A stretch of DNA of 8,136 nt. Source: Bacteroidales bacterium Bact_20. GTDB lineage: Bacteria > Bacteroidota > Bacteroidia > Bacteroidales > DTU049. Shown here one piece after another: positions 1 through 6,220 of the stretch. Position 1 is the stretch's first letter. Every line of letters begins with the position of its first letter. Position numbers and translations under genes: made by a program. The DNA lies in the NCBI GenBank assembly GCA_001603615.1, contig LUZL01000177.1:1-8136 (forward strand). The letters run 5' to 3'. The notes beneath the pieces are model-generated. The model ran no database searches. It was not told the origin of the DNA and saw only the letters and a program-made list of their open reading frames with translations.

Positions 1-1247
1 ATATAATCAGCATTATAGAGTCCTAATATTTGAAAATTTGTGAATTTACCTGTACTATTAACTGGAGTAAGTTGATTAATTATTTTAACTTTGCTCTCAG
101 TAGAGCTAAATAACTCTGCATTATTGCCATTCATAGATATGCATATATCTATATTATTATTATTTTTTGATGAAAAAATCCTTTTATTATTGATTAAGTC
201 ATAAGTAATGAGAGTATCAAAATTATTACCTGCTACATTAGTAAAATGAATATATCTAACAGATTGTCCATTATCTATTAGTTTATATTTCAAAATATTA
301 GAATTATTAAAATTAGGCAATCTAGGAAAAGTAAGATCAATATATGATAGAGCTATTCTATCTACTGGAGCCCCGAGATCACTAGGAAGAGTGAAATTAA
401 TATTCAAATTGTTAGTAAGTGAAGTAGAAGAGAAATTTTTTTCTATAAAAATATTTTTATAACCATCAAAAATAGTGTCAATATTGGTAGAGAGGAAATT
501 AATACGTAGATGATGTGGTAACCCTAAGTAATTTGATTGACCTGTAATCATGATTTTAATATTTGATGGTGGTCCAGCATTATAGGGTAGAGTAGATTGA
601 ATTTGTTTAGTGTAAATTTGAGGAACGCCTGGCTGCGAAGGATTAATACTCATAGTAGCATCAAACCACCCTTCTGCTTGAGTATAATCAAAATCTGATA
701 ATCCAGCACCATCTACTGCTCCAGGATAATAATAGCTAGTATAGTCTACTCGATTTGTATACCAAACATATGATTCAGCTATATAGGATGAATAATTTGT
801 ATTTTTGTAATTAGATATACGTTTATTATTTAATGAATTATTCCAAGTGAGATAGTATGTAGCAGTGTCATTAATCAAGCTATAATTGTCATTTGCTTGG
901 TTATTAGGGTTTTTATATAGATTTTTATCTGTTTTACCATCATTGCCTTTAGCATAAAATTCTATAAAATCATTGCTATCAAAAGATCCATCGTTTTCGC
1001 CATGTACATAAATATACTGTTCTACACCATTATGAAAAATTTGTATTAATCTAGGATCAATGGTATTGATAGGTATACCTGCAGAAATTAGAGTAGAATA
1101 ATTAATTCGGTAAATACCTTCAGTAGTAATTTTTATTTTATAATAAAATTGATTATAATTAATCCATTCATTACCTAAAGGTTGAGCAAAGGCACGACCA
1201 GAGCATATTATAAACAATAATAAAATAAAATATCTGAAATATTTCAT
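1..1247 (-). CDS. PorU2-like putative type IX secretion sortase (C25/gingipain-like), N-terminal part
   Basis: Reading the minus strand from ATG at 1247 gives an unbroken frame of 415 codons that leaves the window at its left edge, so this is the N-terminal part of a larger protein. It begins MKYFRYFILLLFIICSGRAFA, then QPLGNEW: a signal peptide with a likely type I cleavage after AFA (residue 21). The segment WINYNQFYYKIKITTEGIYR (29-48), followed by an FHNGVEQYIYVHGENDG stretch and a DFIEFYAKGNDGK stretch, matches my memory of the N-terminal region of Bacteroidota proteins annotated as PorU2, putative T9SS sortases of peptidase family C25. The rest is beta-rich and Asn-rich, as expected for an exported protein. 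The catalytic Cys/His domain would lie beyond base 1 and is not seen, so peptidase activity is inferred. The start overlaps the stop of the PorV-like gene as ATGA, suggesting translational coupling. Alternative: another exported gingipain-like protein with the same N-terminal domain. Confidence 0.68.
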   Translation of the reverse strand, partial: MKYFRYFILLLFIICSGRAFAQPLGNEWINYNQFYYKIKITTEGIYRINYSTLISAGIPINTIDPRLIQIFHNGVEQYIYVHGENDGSFDSNDFIEFYAKGNDGKTDKNLYKNPNNQANDNYSLINDTATYYLTWNNSLNNKRISNYKNTNYSSYIAESYVWYTNRVDYTSYYYPGAVDGAGLSDFDYTQAEGWFDATMSINPSQPGVPQIYTKQIQSTLPYNAGPPSNIKIMITGQSNYLGLPHHLRINFLSTNIDTIFDGYKNIFIEKNFSSTSLTNNLNINFTLPSDLGAPVDRIALSYIDLTFPRLPNFNNSNILKYKLIDNGQSVRYIHFTNVAGNNFDTLITYDLINNKRIFSSKNNNNIDICISMNGNNAELFSSTESKVKIINQLTPVNSTGKFTNFQILGLYNADY

Positions 1248-2320
1248 AATGAGGTCCTATTACTTTTTTTTATATGATAAATTAAAGAAATCACATTAGA
1301 ATATAGAGCGATACTATTATCCCCTATATCAGTATAAGCGTAATCTAACTGTAGAATATCTTTGATAGCAATGCCGATACCAATATTGGGTTGCATAGTC
1401 CATTTTTTGCCATTAGGAAAAGTTTCTTGCTGAAAATTTCCTATTCCTGTTCTCAGGAATATCATTTGTTTAAAAGCTATTTCCAGTCCTAATGAAGGAT
1501 CTATACTAAATATTTTATTATGTATCAGAGTGTTTCTTTGCCCATCAAAAGTGAAAATGAATGCTAGCTCTGGTTGTAGAGAAAAATTATTTAGTAATGG
1601 TTGTACGTAACATATACCTGTAGCTAGTCTAGGGACACCTAATTCTAAACTACTACTAGGAATTTCATTGCCAGTGAGAGTGAATACTTCTTTCATAGCA
1701 TCATTGAGCGAAAAAGACCAAAAAGTAGGAGTAGATGTGATATCTCTAGCTACTATACCTGCCCTCCATCTATTACTCATAAAAGAAGCTCCTATGTCTA
1801 AGCCAAAGCCCCAAGCTCCTGCGAAATCACCTATGACCCTTCTAATGATCTTCACAGTACCACCCATTTGTATCTTGTGATTAATTTTTTTGCCAATACT
1901 AAATAAAAAAGCATTATCAGCTGCTGTGAAAGACGTTATTTTATCATAATGCACTTGCCCATTGTTGTCAATTAATTGAGTGGTATTTGGAATATCATCT
2001 ACGGCAAAACGCAGATAAGAAAAAGCAAAAGCTAAACTATCTTTATTATGAAAGCTAATGGCAAAAGAATTATAGTTAGCAATGCCAGCAAAATATTCTG
2101 CGTGCATCAGGCTAAATTGTGGATATCTAGGAGAGAATACTAAAAGTGCAGGATTCCAATAACCAGCATTAGCATTATAAGTACTAGATAATACTGCATT
2201 ACTCATAGCCATAGACCTAGCATCTATCCCTAAATATAGAAACTCATTTGTATAACTTCTCACCTGTGAGTTTAAAAAAATAGAACTTAAAAGTAAAATG
2301 ACAAAAATTATTTGGCGCAT
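1244..2320 (-). CDS. PorV/PorQ-family outer-membrane protein, probably PorV2
   Basis: The product has 358 residues. A signal peptide (Arg2, then hydrophobic residues 4-16, cleavage probably near residues 18-22) leads into a mature part with YLGIDARSMAMSNAV and a YWNPALL motif (around 54-60). This gly-Ala-Arg/Asn-Pro-Ala pattern is typical of the PorV/PorQ and FadL-like 14-strand barrel families. Many alternating hydrophobic strands follow, among them VKIIRRVIGDFAGAWGFGLD and a C-terminal LQLDYAYTDIGDN strand pair. PorV binds PorU and shuttles T9SS cargo at the outer membrane. The tight linkage here to a PorU2-like gene favours the PorV2 subtype over PorV or PorQ, but this assignment is from recall, not a search. 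ATG at 2320 is preferred because it directly precedes the signal peptide; no Shine-Dalgarno sequence precedes it. It is the first gene of its unit, divergent from dnaG. TGA is its stop codon. Confidence 0.75.
   Translation of the reverse strand: MRQIIFVILLLSSIFLNSQVRSYTNEFLYLGIDARSMAMSNAVLSSTYNANAGYWNPALLVFSPRYPQFSLMHAEYFAGIANYNSFAISFHNKDSLAFAFSYLRFAVDDIPNTTQLIDNNGQVHYDKITSFTAADNAFLFSIGKKINHKIQMGGTVKIIRRVIGDFAGAWGFGLDIGASFMSNRWRAGIVARDITSTPTFWSFSLNDAMKEVFTLTGNEIPSSSLELGVPRLATGICYVQPLLNNFSLQPELAFIFTFDGQRNTLIHNKIFSIDPSLGLEIAFKQMIFLRTGIGNFQQETFPNGKKWTMQPNIGIGIAIKDILQLDYAYTDIGDNSIALYSNVISLIYHIKKSNRTSL
1255..1258 (-). promoter_or_regulatory. SD-like AGGA before the PorU2-like gene
   Basis: On the minus strand AGGA ends 7 bases before the ATG at 1247, a normal Shine-Dalgarno spacing. 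It is the clearest such site in the window; the other starts are preceded by A/T-rich sequence. It lies within the last codons of the PorV-like gene (Asn-Arg-Thr-Ser), so it may be coincidental. Together with the ATGA stop/start overlap it fits re-initiation of the downstream gene by ribosomes finishing the upstream one. Confidence 0.35.
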
Positions 2321-2482
2321 TTTATGAAATTTATTTGTAAAGTTATAAAATTTTTTGATGAAATATATTCAAAATGCTATAATTTTTTTTGTTTTATTAT
2401 ATATTATTTATGAAACATATTAAGATGATGAAGCAATTATGATATTTAGCACAAATGGATCGAGGGACATTGATAGTTTATA

Positions 2483-2510
2483 TTGACTTGAGATTAAATC
2501 AAAATAAAAT
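2483..2510 (+). promoter_or_regulatory. dnaG: Candidate promoter upstream of dnaG
   Basis: TTGACT (2483-2488) and TAAAAT (2505-2510), 16 bases apart, resemble a general -35/-10 pair with one mismatch in each box. The TTG also fits the -33 element of Bacteroidota promoters, though the downstream box is not a good TAnnTTTG. Transcription would begin near 2517, giving a leader of roughly 68 bases before dnaG. The surroundings are so A/T-rich that chance matches are likely. Confidence 0.28.
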
Positions 2511-2570
2511 TTTTTAGCATTTAAATTTCATTTTTTTTAAAATATTTTTCCTGATTTTAATTATTTTTCA

Positions 2571-2578
2571 TATTTTTG
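2571..2578 (+). promoter_or_regulatory. dnaG: TAnnTTTG-type -7 box immediately before dnaG
   Basis: TATTTTTG matches the Bacteroidota -7 consensus TAnnTTTG exactly and ends 6 bases before the dnaG ATG. If used, transcription would start at or next to the ATG, giving a leaderless mRNA. A matching -33 TTG is not present at the usual distance; only CTG occurs at 2551-2553, 17 bases upstream. This is therefore a candidate only, supported mainly by the same octamer recurring before lpxK. Confidence 0.3.
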
Positions 2579-2584
2579 CTAATT

Positions 2585-4525
2585 ATGATTAAGAAATCTA
2601 CTATTGATTTTATACTAGAAAATGTACCTATTGATCAAGTGATTGGAGAATATGTTTCTTTGAAAAAAAAAGGTAATAATTTATTTGGTTTGTGTCCATT
2701 TCATAATGAAAAAACTCCATCATTTAGTGTATCTGCTGATAAAGGGATTTTTAAATGTTTTGGTTGTGGAGAAAGTGGTAACGTAATTAACTTTTTAATG
2801 AAAGTAGAGCAGCTTTCTTATCCAGAAGCTATTAGATTTTTAGCTAAAAAATATCAAATACCTTTAGATGAAGATGACTCTCAGATAGATGAACAAAAGG
2901 ATGAAAAAGAAAAAATTTTTATAATAAATAATCTAGCCCTTGAGTGGTTTAAAAATCAACTTTGGAAATCTGAAGAGGGAGTTAATAATGCTTTATCTTA
3001 CTTACATCATCGTGGTATATCAGACTTTATTATACAAAAATTTAACATAGGTTATAGCCCTAATAGTAGAGATGCTTTTAAAAACTATGCTCTTAAAAAA
3101 GGTTATTCTATTGATGATTTAGTAAAAGCTGGCTTGGTAGTTGCTGATAGTTTAGCTGATAGATTTAGAGGAAGAATTATTTTTCCTATTTTTAATGTAG
3201 GTGGGAGGGTGATAGCTTTTGGAGGAAGGTCTATAGGGCACTTACCTAATGCAGCTAAATATCTGAATTCGCCTGAAACACTTATTTACAACAAAAGCCA
3301 AGTACTTTACAATTTAAATCTTGCTAAAAAATCTATTTCTCAGCAGAATCTATGTTATATTACCGAGGGATATCTAGATGTCATTTCTCTGGTACAAGCT
3401 GGTATAGAGAATGTAGTGGCTTCTGCTGGTACTAGTCTCACTCAAGATCAGATAAAAGCCATTCATCGTTTTACTAATAATGTATGTTTAATGTATGATG
3501 CAGATAGTGCAGGTGTCAAAGCTTCTTTCAGAGCTATAGATATGTTGCTAGAGGAAGATTTAAATGTATATTTGGTATCTTTCCCCGATGGTGAAGATCC
3601 AGACTCCTTCGCTCATACTGTATCTACTACTGAACTTACTGATTATTTAGAGAATAATAAAGTTATTTTTATAGATTACAAAGCTCAACATCTTTTATCA
3701 AATAATTACGATGATCCTATTAAAAAAGCAGAAGTTATTCGTGATATTTTATTGTCTCTATCACATATTTCTGATCCATTAATACAAGCTGAATATTTGA
3801 TTTATATTTCTAAAAAATTTAATATTGATGAGTTTACTATTAGAGATGAATTTCAACGTATTCTCAGAAATAAATTAAAAAAAGAATATAATGCTGATTC
3901 ATATATAGATAATAAAAAATATAATAATAAAGCTACTTATATTCCTACAAGTATAGATAATAAAATCGCACAACACGAGAGACGAATTTTATTTATTCTT
4001 TTGCATTACGGTAATAAAATGTTAACTTTTGAGGATAAAGATGAGAATAATTTACCAATTACTATAGATATCCCAGCTTGGGAGTTTATTTATAATGAAC
4101 TAAAAAAAGATGATATTACTTTTGTATCTTATGATAAAATATATCAACTAATTATTAATCAGTTTAAATTTAATAATAATTTACTTGTAAATGATATAAT
4201 TGGTTATTTAAATCCTGATGAGCAAAGTCTATTATATGATTTATTATTAGATACTTTTAAGCTTAGTAATAATTGGAAAAATAAATTAAAAATAGAAATT
4301 AGTACTATAGAGAATAACGAATATCTTTTTAATAAAGAGGTAGAATGTGCTGTATTAGAGTACAAAGCTATTATGATAAGTAAATTAAAAAATACTAAAT
4401 TCGAAGAATTAAAAAATGCTACCGATGAAAAAGAACAAGAAAAAATACTTTTAGAAATTCAAATTTTAAAAAAATTAGAAAATCAAATTTTGCAAACTAT
4501 TAGTGATAGAAATTTAAAACATTAA
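2585..4525 (+). CDS. dnaG: DNA primase DnaG
   Basis: Synthesises the RNA primers for replication at the fork and works with the DnaB helicase. The 646-residue product shows the full domain order. The N-terminal CHC2 zinc finger has C37, H40, C58 and C61 (LCPFHNEKTPSFSVS, then KCFGCG). The RNA polymerase core begins near residue 115, with the DRFRGRIIFPIFN motif at 192-204. The Toprim metal site follows, with E261 in TEGYLD, D305 and D307 in YDADSAG, and the acidic GEDPDSF at 336-342. A less conserved, Lys/Asn-rich helical C-terminal part (about 460-646) is expected to bind DnaB. Length is normal for the family. I chose ATG at 2585 because MIKKSTIDFI matches the usual DnaG beginning; an in-frame TTG at 2576 would add three residues without reason. 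It heads the plus-strand gene cluster and ends 2 bases before the next start. Confidence 0.97.
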   Translation: MIKKSTIDFILENVPIDQVIGEYVSLKKKGNNLFGLCPFHNEKTPSFSVSADKGIFKCFGCGESGNVINFLMKVEQLSYPEAIRFLAKKYQIPLDEDDSQIDEQKDEKEKIFIINNLALEWFKNQLWKSEEGVNNALSYLHHRGISDFIIQKFNIGYSPNSRDAFKNYALKKGYSIDDLVKAGLVVADSLADRFRGRIIFPIFNVGGRVIAFGGRSIGHLPNAAKYLNSPETLIYNKSQVLYNLNLAKKSISQQNLCYITEGYLDVISLVQAGIENVVASAGTSLTQDQIKAIHRFTNNVCLMYDADSAGVKASFRAIDMLLEEDLNVYLVSFPDGEDPDSFAHTVSTTELTDYLENNKVIFIDYKAQHLLSNNYDDPIKKAEVIRDILLSLSHISDPLIQAEYLIYISKKFNIDEFTIRDEFQRILRNKLKKEYNADSYIDNKKYNNKATYIPTSIDNKIAQHERRILFILLHYGNKMLTFEDKDENNLPITIDIPAWEFIYNELKKDDITFVSYDKIYQLIINQFKFNNNLLVNDIIGYLNPDEQSLLYDLLLDTFKLSNNWKNKLKIEISTIENNEYLFNKEVECAVLEYKAIMISKLKNTKFEELKNATDEKEQEKILLEIQILKKLENQILQTISDRNLKH

Positions 4526-4527
4526 TT

Positions 4528-5082
4528 ATGAATAAATTGCCAAAAGATATAAATGATAAAAAAAGTGCCAGAAAATATGTTAAAAACATTTTAAAATCTA
4601 TAGACCAAGATCTAGCATATAAGAAAGCGGATAACTTATGGTTTGCTATTTCTAGACATCCTAAATTTATACATGCTGAAGTTGTCATGGCATATTGGTC
4701 TTTTGATCATGAGTTACCTTCTCATGATTTTGTGATGGATGCAGATAAGATAAAATTAATTATTCTACCACGAGTTAATGATACAGATATAGAACCAGTA
4801 TTTTACAAAGGTACTAGCCATATGTTTCCTAATAAATATGGTATAATGGAACCTGTGGGACCTAGGTATCCTTTATTGGACAAAATAGAATTAGTTATAG
4901 TCCCAGGATTAGCATTTGATGTTGATGGACATAGGCTAGGTAGAGGCTTAGGATATTATGATAGATTTTTATCAAAATTACCTAATGCGTATACTATAGG
5001 TGTAGCTTTTGAAGAGCAAGTTTACGAATGGATACCTTATGATGAAAATGATGTTAAAGTTGATGAATTAATTTATTTTTAA
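4528..5082 (+). CDS. 5-formyltetrahydrofolate cyclo-ligase (MTHFS)
   Basis: Converts 5-formyl-THF plus ATP to 5,10-methenyl-THF in the cytoplasm, returning stored or inhibitory folate to the one-carbon pool used for purines, thymidylate and formyl-Met. The product has 184 residues, the usual family size. The start carries the typical basic helix (KKSARKYVKNILKSI, 11-25). The family signature lies at 126-148: PGLAFDVDGHRLGRG followed by LGYYDRFL, forming the nucleotide and folate site. A further conserved GVAFEEQ is at 158-164, and the near-terminal DENDVKVDELIYF matches the family's H/D-x-V-x-VD-x-I ending. ATG at 4528 follows the dnaG TAA by 2 bases, so the two are certainly co-transcribed and perhaps translationally coupled. 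No SD precedes it. No defect is seen in the frame. Gene names used for this family vary (ygfA, fau), so no symbol is given. Confidence 0.94.
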   Translation: MNKLPKDINDKKSARKYVKNILKSIDQDLAYKKADNLWFAISRHPKFIHAEVVMAYWSFDHELPSHDFVMDADKIKLIILPRVNDTDIEPVFYKGTSHMFPNKYGIMEPVGPRYPLLDKIELVIVPGLAFDVDGHRLGRGLGYYDRFLSKLPNAYTIGVAFEEQVYEWIPYDENDVKVDELIYF

Positions 5083-5102
5083 ATTTTAGCTTCTAAAATT
5101 TA
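5080..5102 (+). terminator. Perfect 10-bp hairpin overlapping the MTHFS stop codon (possible terminator/attenuator)
   Basis: TAAATTTTAG (5080-5089), loop CTT, then CTAAAATTTA (5093-5102) form a perfect 10-bp stem with a 3-base loop. The left arm starts with the stop codon itself. The stem has only one G-C pair, at the loop, and is followed by TATAGTTTT, not an uninterrupted T run, so it is not a textbook intrinsic terminator. It sits in the only sizeable gap of the plus-strand cluster. It may end or weaken transcription from the dnaG side, protect the 3' end, or be an A/T-rich chance fold. Confidence 0.4.
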
Positions 5103-5119
5103 TATAGTTTTATAAATTT
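5096..5119 (+). repeat. Second inverted repeat, mutually exclusive with the preceding hairpin
   Basis: AAATTTATA (5096-5104) and TATAAATTT (5111-5119) are perfect inverted repeats of 9 bp around TAGTTT. The left arm uses bases 5096-5102, which also form most of the right arm of the 5080-5102 hairpin, so the RNA cannot form both at once. All pairs are A-U, so this fold is weaker than the first. Confidence 0.4.
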
Positions 5120-5125
5120 ATTTAC

Positions 5126-5133
5126 TATTTTTG
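5126..5133 (+). promoter_or_regulatory. lpxK: TAnnTTTG-type -7 box immediately before lpxK
   Basis: TATTTTTG, identical to the octamer before dnaG, ends 4 bases before the lpxK ATG. As a Bacteroidota -7 element it would place the transcription start at the ATG or just inside it. No TTG is found 17-23 bases upstream, which weakens the promoter reading. If real, it gives lpxK, punA and the yifB-like gene their own start downstream of the hairpin. Confidence 0.28.
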
Positions 5134-5137
5134 TGTT

Positions 5138-6220
5138 ATGAAATATCTGTTATATCCTTTTGCTTTAATATTTTATATTTTTTTACTTTTTCGTAAGTTT
5201 TTATATTCTATTAAAATATGTAAAAGGTATACACCACCTATTACTACTATTTCTGTAGGTAATTTATCTTTAGGTGGCAATGGTAAAACACCTCATACTA
5301 TTTATACTGCTAGACTACTCATAAATAATGGTTATCACGTAGCTATAATATTGAGAGGTTATAAGAGAAAAACACATGGTTTTATAGAAGTAGATATGAA
5401 TGCTACTGTAGATGATGTAGGCGATGAAGCTTTGATTTATAAAAGAAATTTTGGTAATGCTCTCACAGTAGCAGTCTGTGAAAATAGAGCAAAAGGTATT
5501 AAAATTTTATTAAACCAATATCCGCAGTTAGATGTTATACTTCTAGATGATGCTATGCAGCATTTAGGTGTTAAGCCACAAATGCAATTACTACTATCAG
5601 ATTATTCACATCCTTTTTACAAAGATCATTTATTACCTGTGGGTAGACTAAGAGAACCTAGATCTGCATACAAAAGGGCAGATGCTATCATTATTACTAA
5701 GTTTCCTGCTATTTTTTCTCCTATTTTATTTAATGATATTTCTCAAAATATTCAATTATTACCAAATCAAAAATTATTTCTTAGTTATATCTTTTACAAA
5801 AAATTTATTCCAGTATTTGATAAAAATTTGAATAATAATTTTGAAAGCAAAAATCCTTATGTTATTTTTGCATTTACAGCTATTGCTAATTATCATGGTT
5901 TCAATGAGTACTTACTTTTGAAATGTAAAGATTTAGTTAAGTTTAATTTTCCTGATCATCATCAATTCACAGAAAAAGATATAATTAAGCTAATAAAATC
6001 ATTTAATGATTACCCATCTACTAATAAAATAATCGTGACTACAGAAAAAGATGTACCGCGTTTAGAGCATCCTTCAATTAAAAATTTTTTAGTAGATTTG
6101 CCAATATATTATGTGCCAATTGATGTAAGATTTCACCACAATGCACATATGAAGTTAAATTATGATAAATATATTATAGATTATGTTAGACAAAATCAAG
6201 CAAACAACAGAATTTCTTAG
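5138..6220 (+). CDS. lpxK: Tetraacyldisaccharide 4'-kinase LpxK
   Basis: Phosphorylates the 4' position of the tetraacyldisaccharide 1-phosphate precursor to make lipid IVA, a late cytoplasmic-face step of lipid A synthesis at the inner membrane. The 360-residue product starts with a hydrophobic membrane-associating helix (about 3-24). The unusual P-loop GNLSLGGNGKTP is at 41-52. RGYKRK is at 73-78 and VGDEALIYKR at 94-103. The family's DD-x-x-QH motif appears as DDAMQH (137-142). Further family motifs are LLPVGRLREP (165-174), DHHQFT (273-278) and TTEKDVPRL (301-309), the latter two typical of the C-terminal half. Length is slightly above the common 320-350. ATG at 5138 is preferred because it directly precedes the membrane helix. 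Its last 38 bases overlap the punA start in another frame. The gene implies an LPS-bearing diderm. No SD is visible. Confidence 0.95.
   Translation: MKYLLYPFALIFYIFLLFRKFLYSIKICKRYTPPITTISVGNLSLGGNGKTPHTIYTARLLINNGYHVAIILRGYKRKTHGFIEVDMNATVDDVGDEALIYKRNFGNALTVAVCENRAKGIKILLNQYPQLDVILLDDAMQHLGVKPQMQLLLSDYSHPFYKDHLLPVGRLREPRSAYKRADAIIITKFPAIFSPILFNDISQNIQLLPNQKLFLSYIFYKKFIPVFDKNLNNNFESKNPYVIFAFTAIANYHGFNEYLLLKCKDLVKFNFPDHHQFTEKDIIKLIKSFNDYPSTNKIIVTTEKDVPRLEHPSIKNFLVDLPIYYVPIDVRFHHNAHMKLNYDKYIIDYVRQNQANNRIS

Larger units (their letters stand above)
2321..2584. other. Divergent intergenic region between the porV2-like gene and dnaG
   Basis: These 264 bases separate two start codons facing away from each other and so must carry promoters for both units. 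The sequence is A/T-rich with T and A runs, apart from a slightly more G/C-containing block at about 2430-2490. No open frame of useful length, tRNA or riboswitch-like fold is visible. On the minus side there is a weak Bacteroidota-type candidate: TTG at 2372-2370 and TAACTTTA at 2345-2338 (one base off TAnnTTTG), but the 24-base gap is slightly too long. Plus-side candidates are listed separately. Confidence 0.7.

Noticed and set aside
153..164. Four tandem ATT units (Asn-Asn-Asn-Asn on the minus strand)
   Set aside because: This is a short codon run in an Asn-rich exported protein of an A/T-rich genome, too short to treat as a functional repeat.
1199..1247. Possible lipobox in the PorU2-like signal peptide (LFIIC, Cys15)
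   Set aside because: Residues before the Cys are bulky (Ile-Ile) where a lipobox needs a small residue at -1, and a good AFA signal peptidase I site follows.
1668..1880. Plus-strand frame of about 70 codons opposite the porV2-like gene
   Set aside because: It lies wholly antisense to a well-supported gene, has no recognisable domain, and no start signal precedes it.
2539..2548. AAAATATTTT palindrome before dnaG
   Set aside because: A purely A/T 10-base dyad is expected by chance in this composition, and no second copy or recognised operator pattern accompanies it.
2576..2584. In-frame TTG start of dnaG three codons upstream of the ATG
   Set aside because: The ATG at 2585 gives the standard DnaG N-terminus; the TTG adds Leu-Ile residues typical of no relative and has no ribosome-binding site.
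2321..2584. Search for a small RNA, riboswitch or tRNA in the divergent region
   Set aside because: No cloverleaf, no stable G/C stem and no known aptamer core could be recognised by eye.
4500..4688. Minus-strand frame of about 62 codons across the dnaG/MTHFS junction
   Set aside because: It overlaps two firm genes on the opposite strand; its hydrophobic stretch is a by-product of A/T-rich Lys/Asn codons read in reverse.
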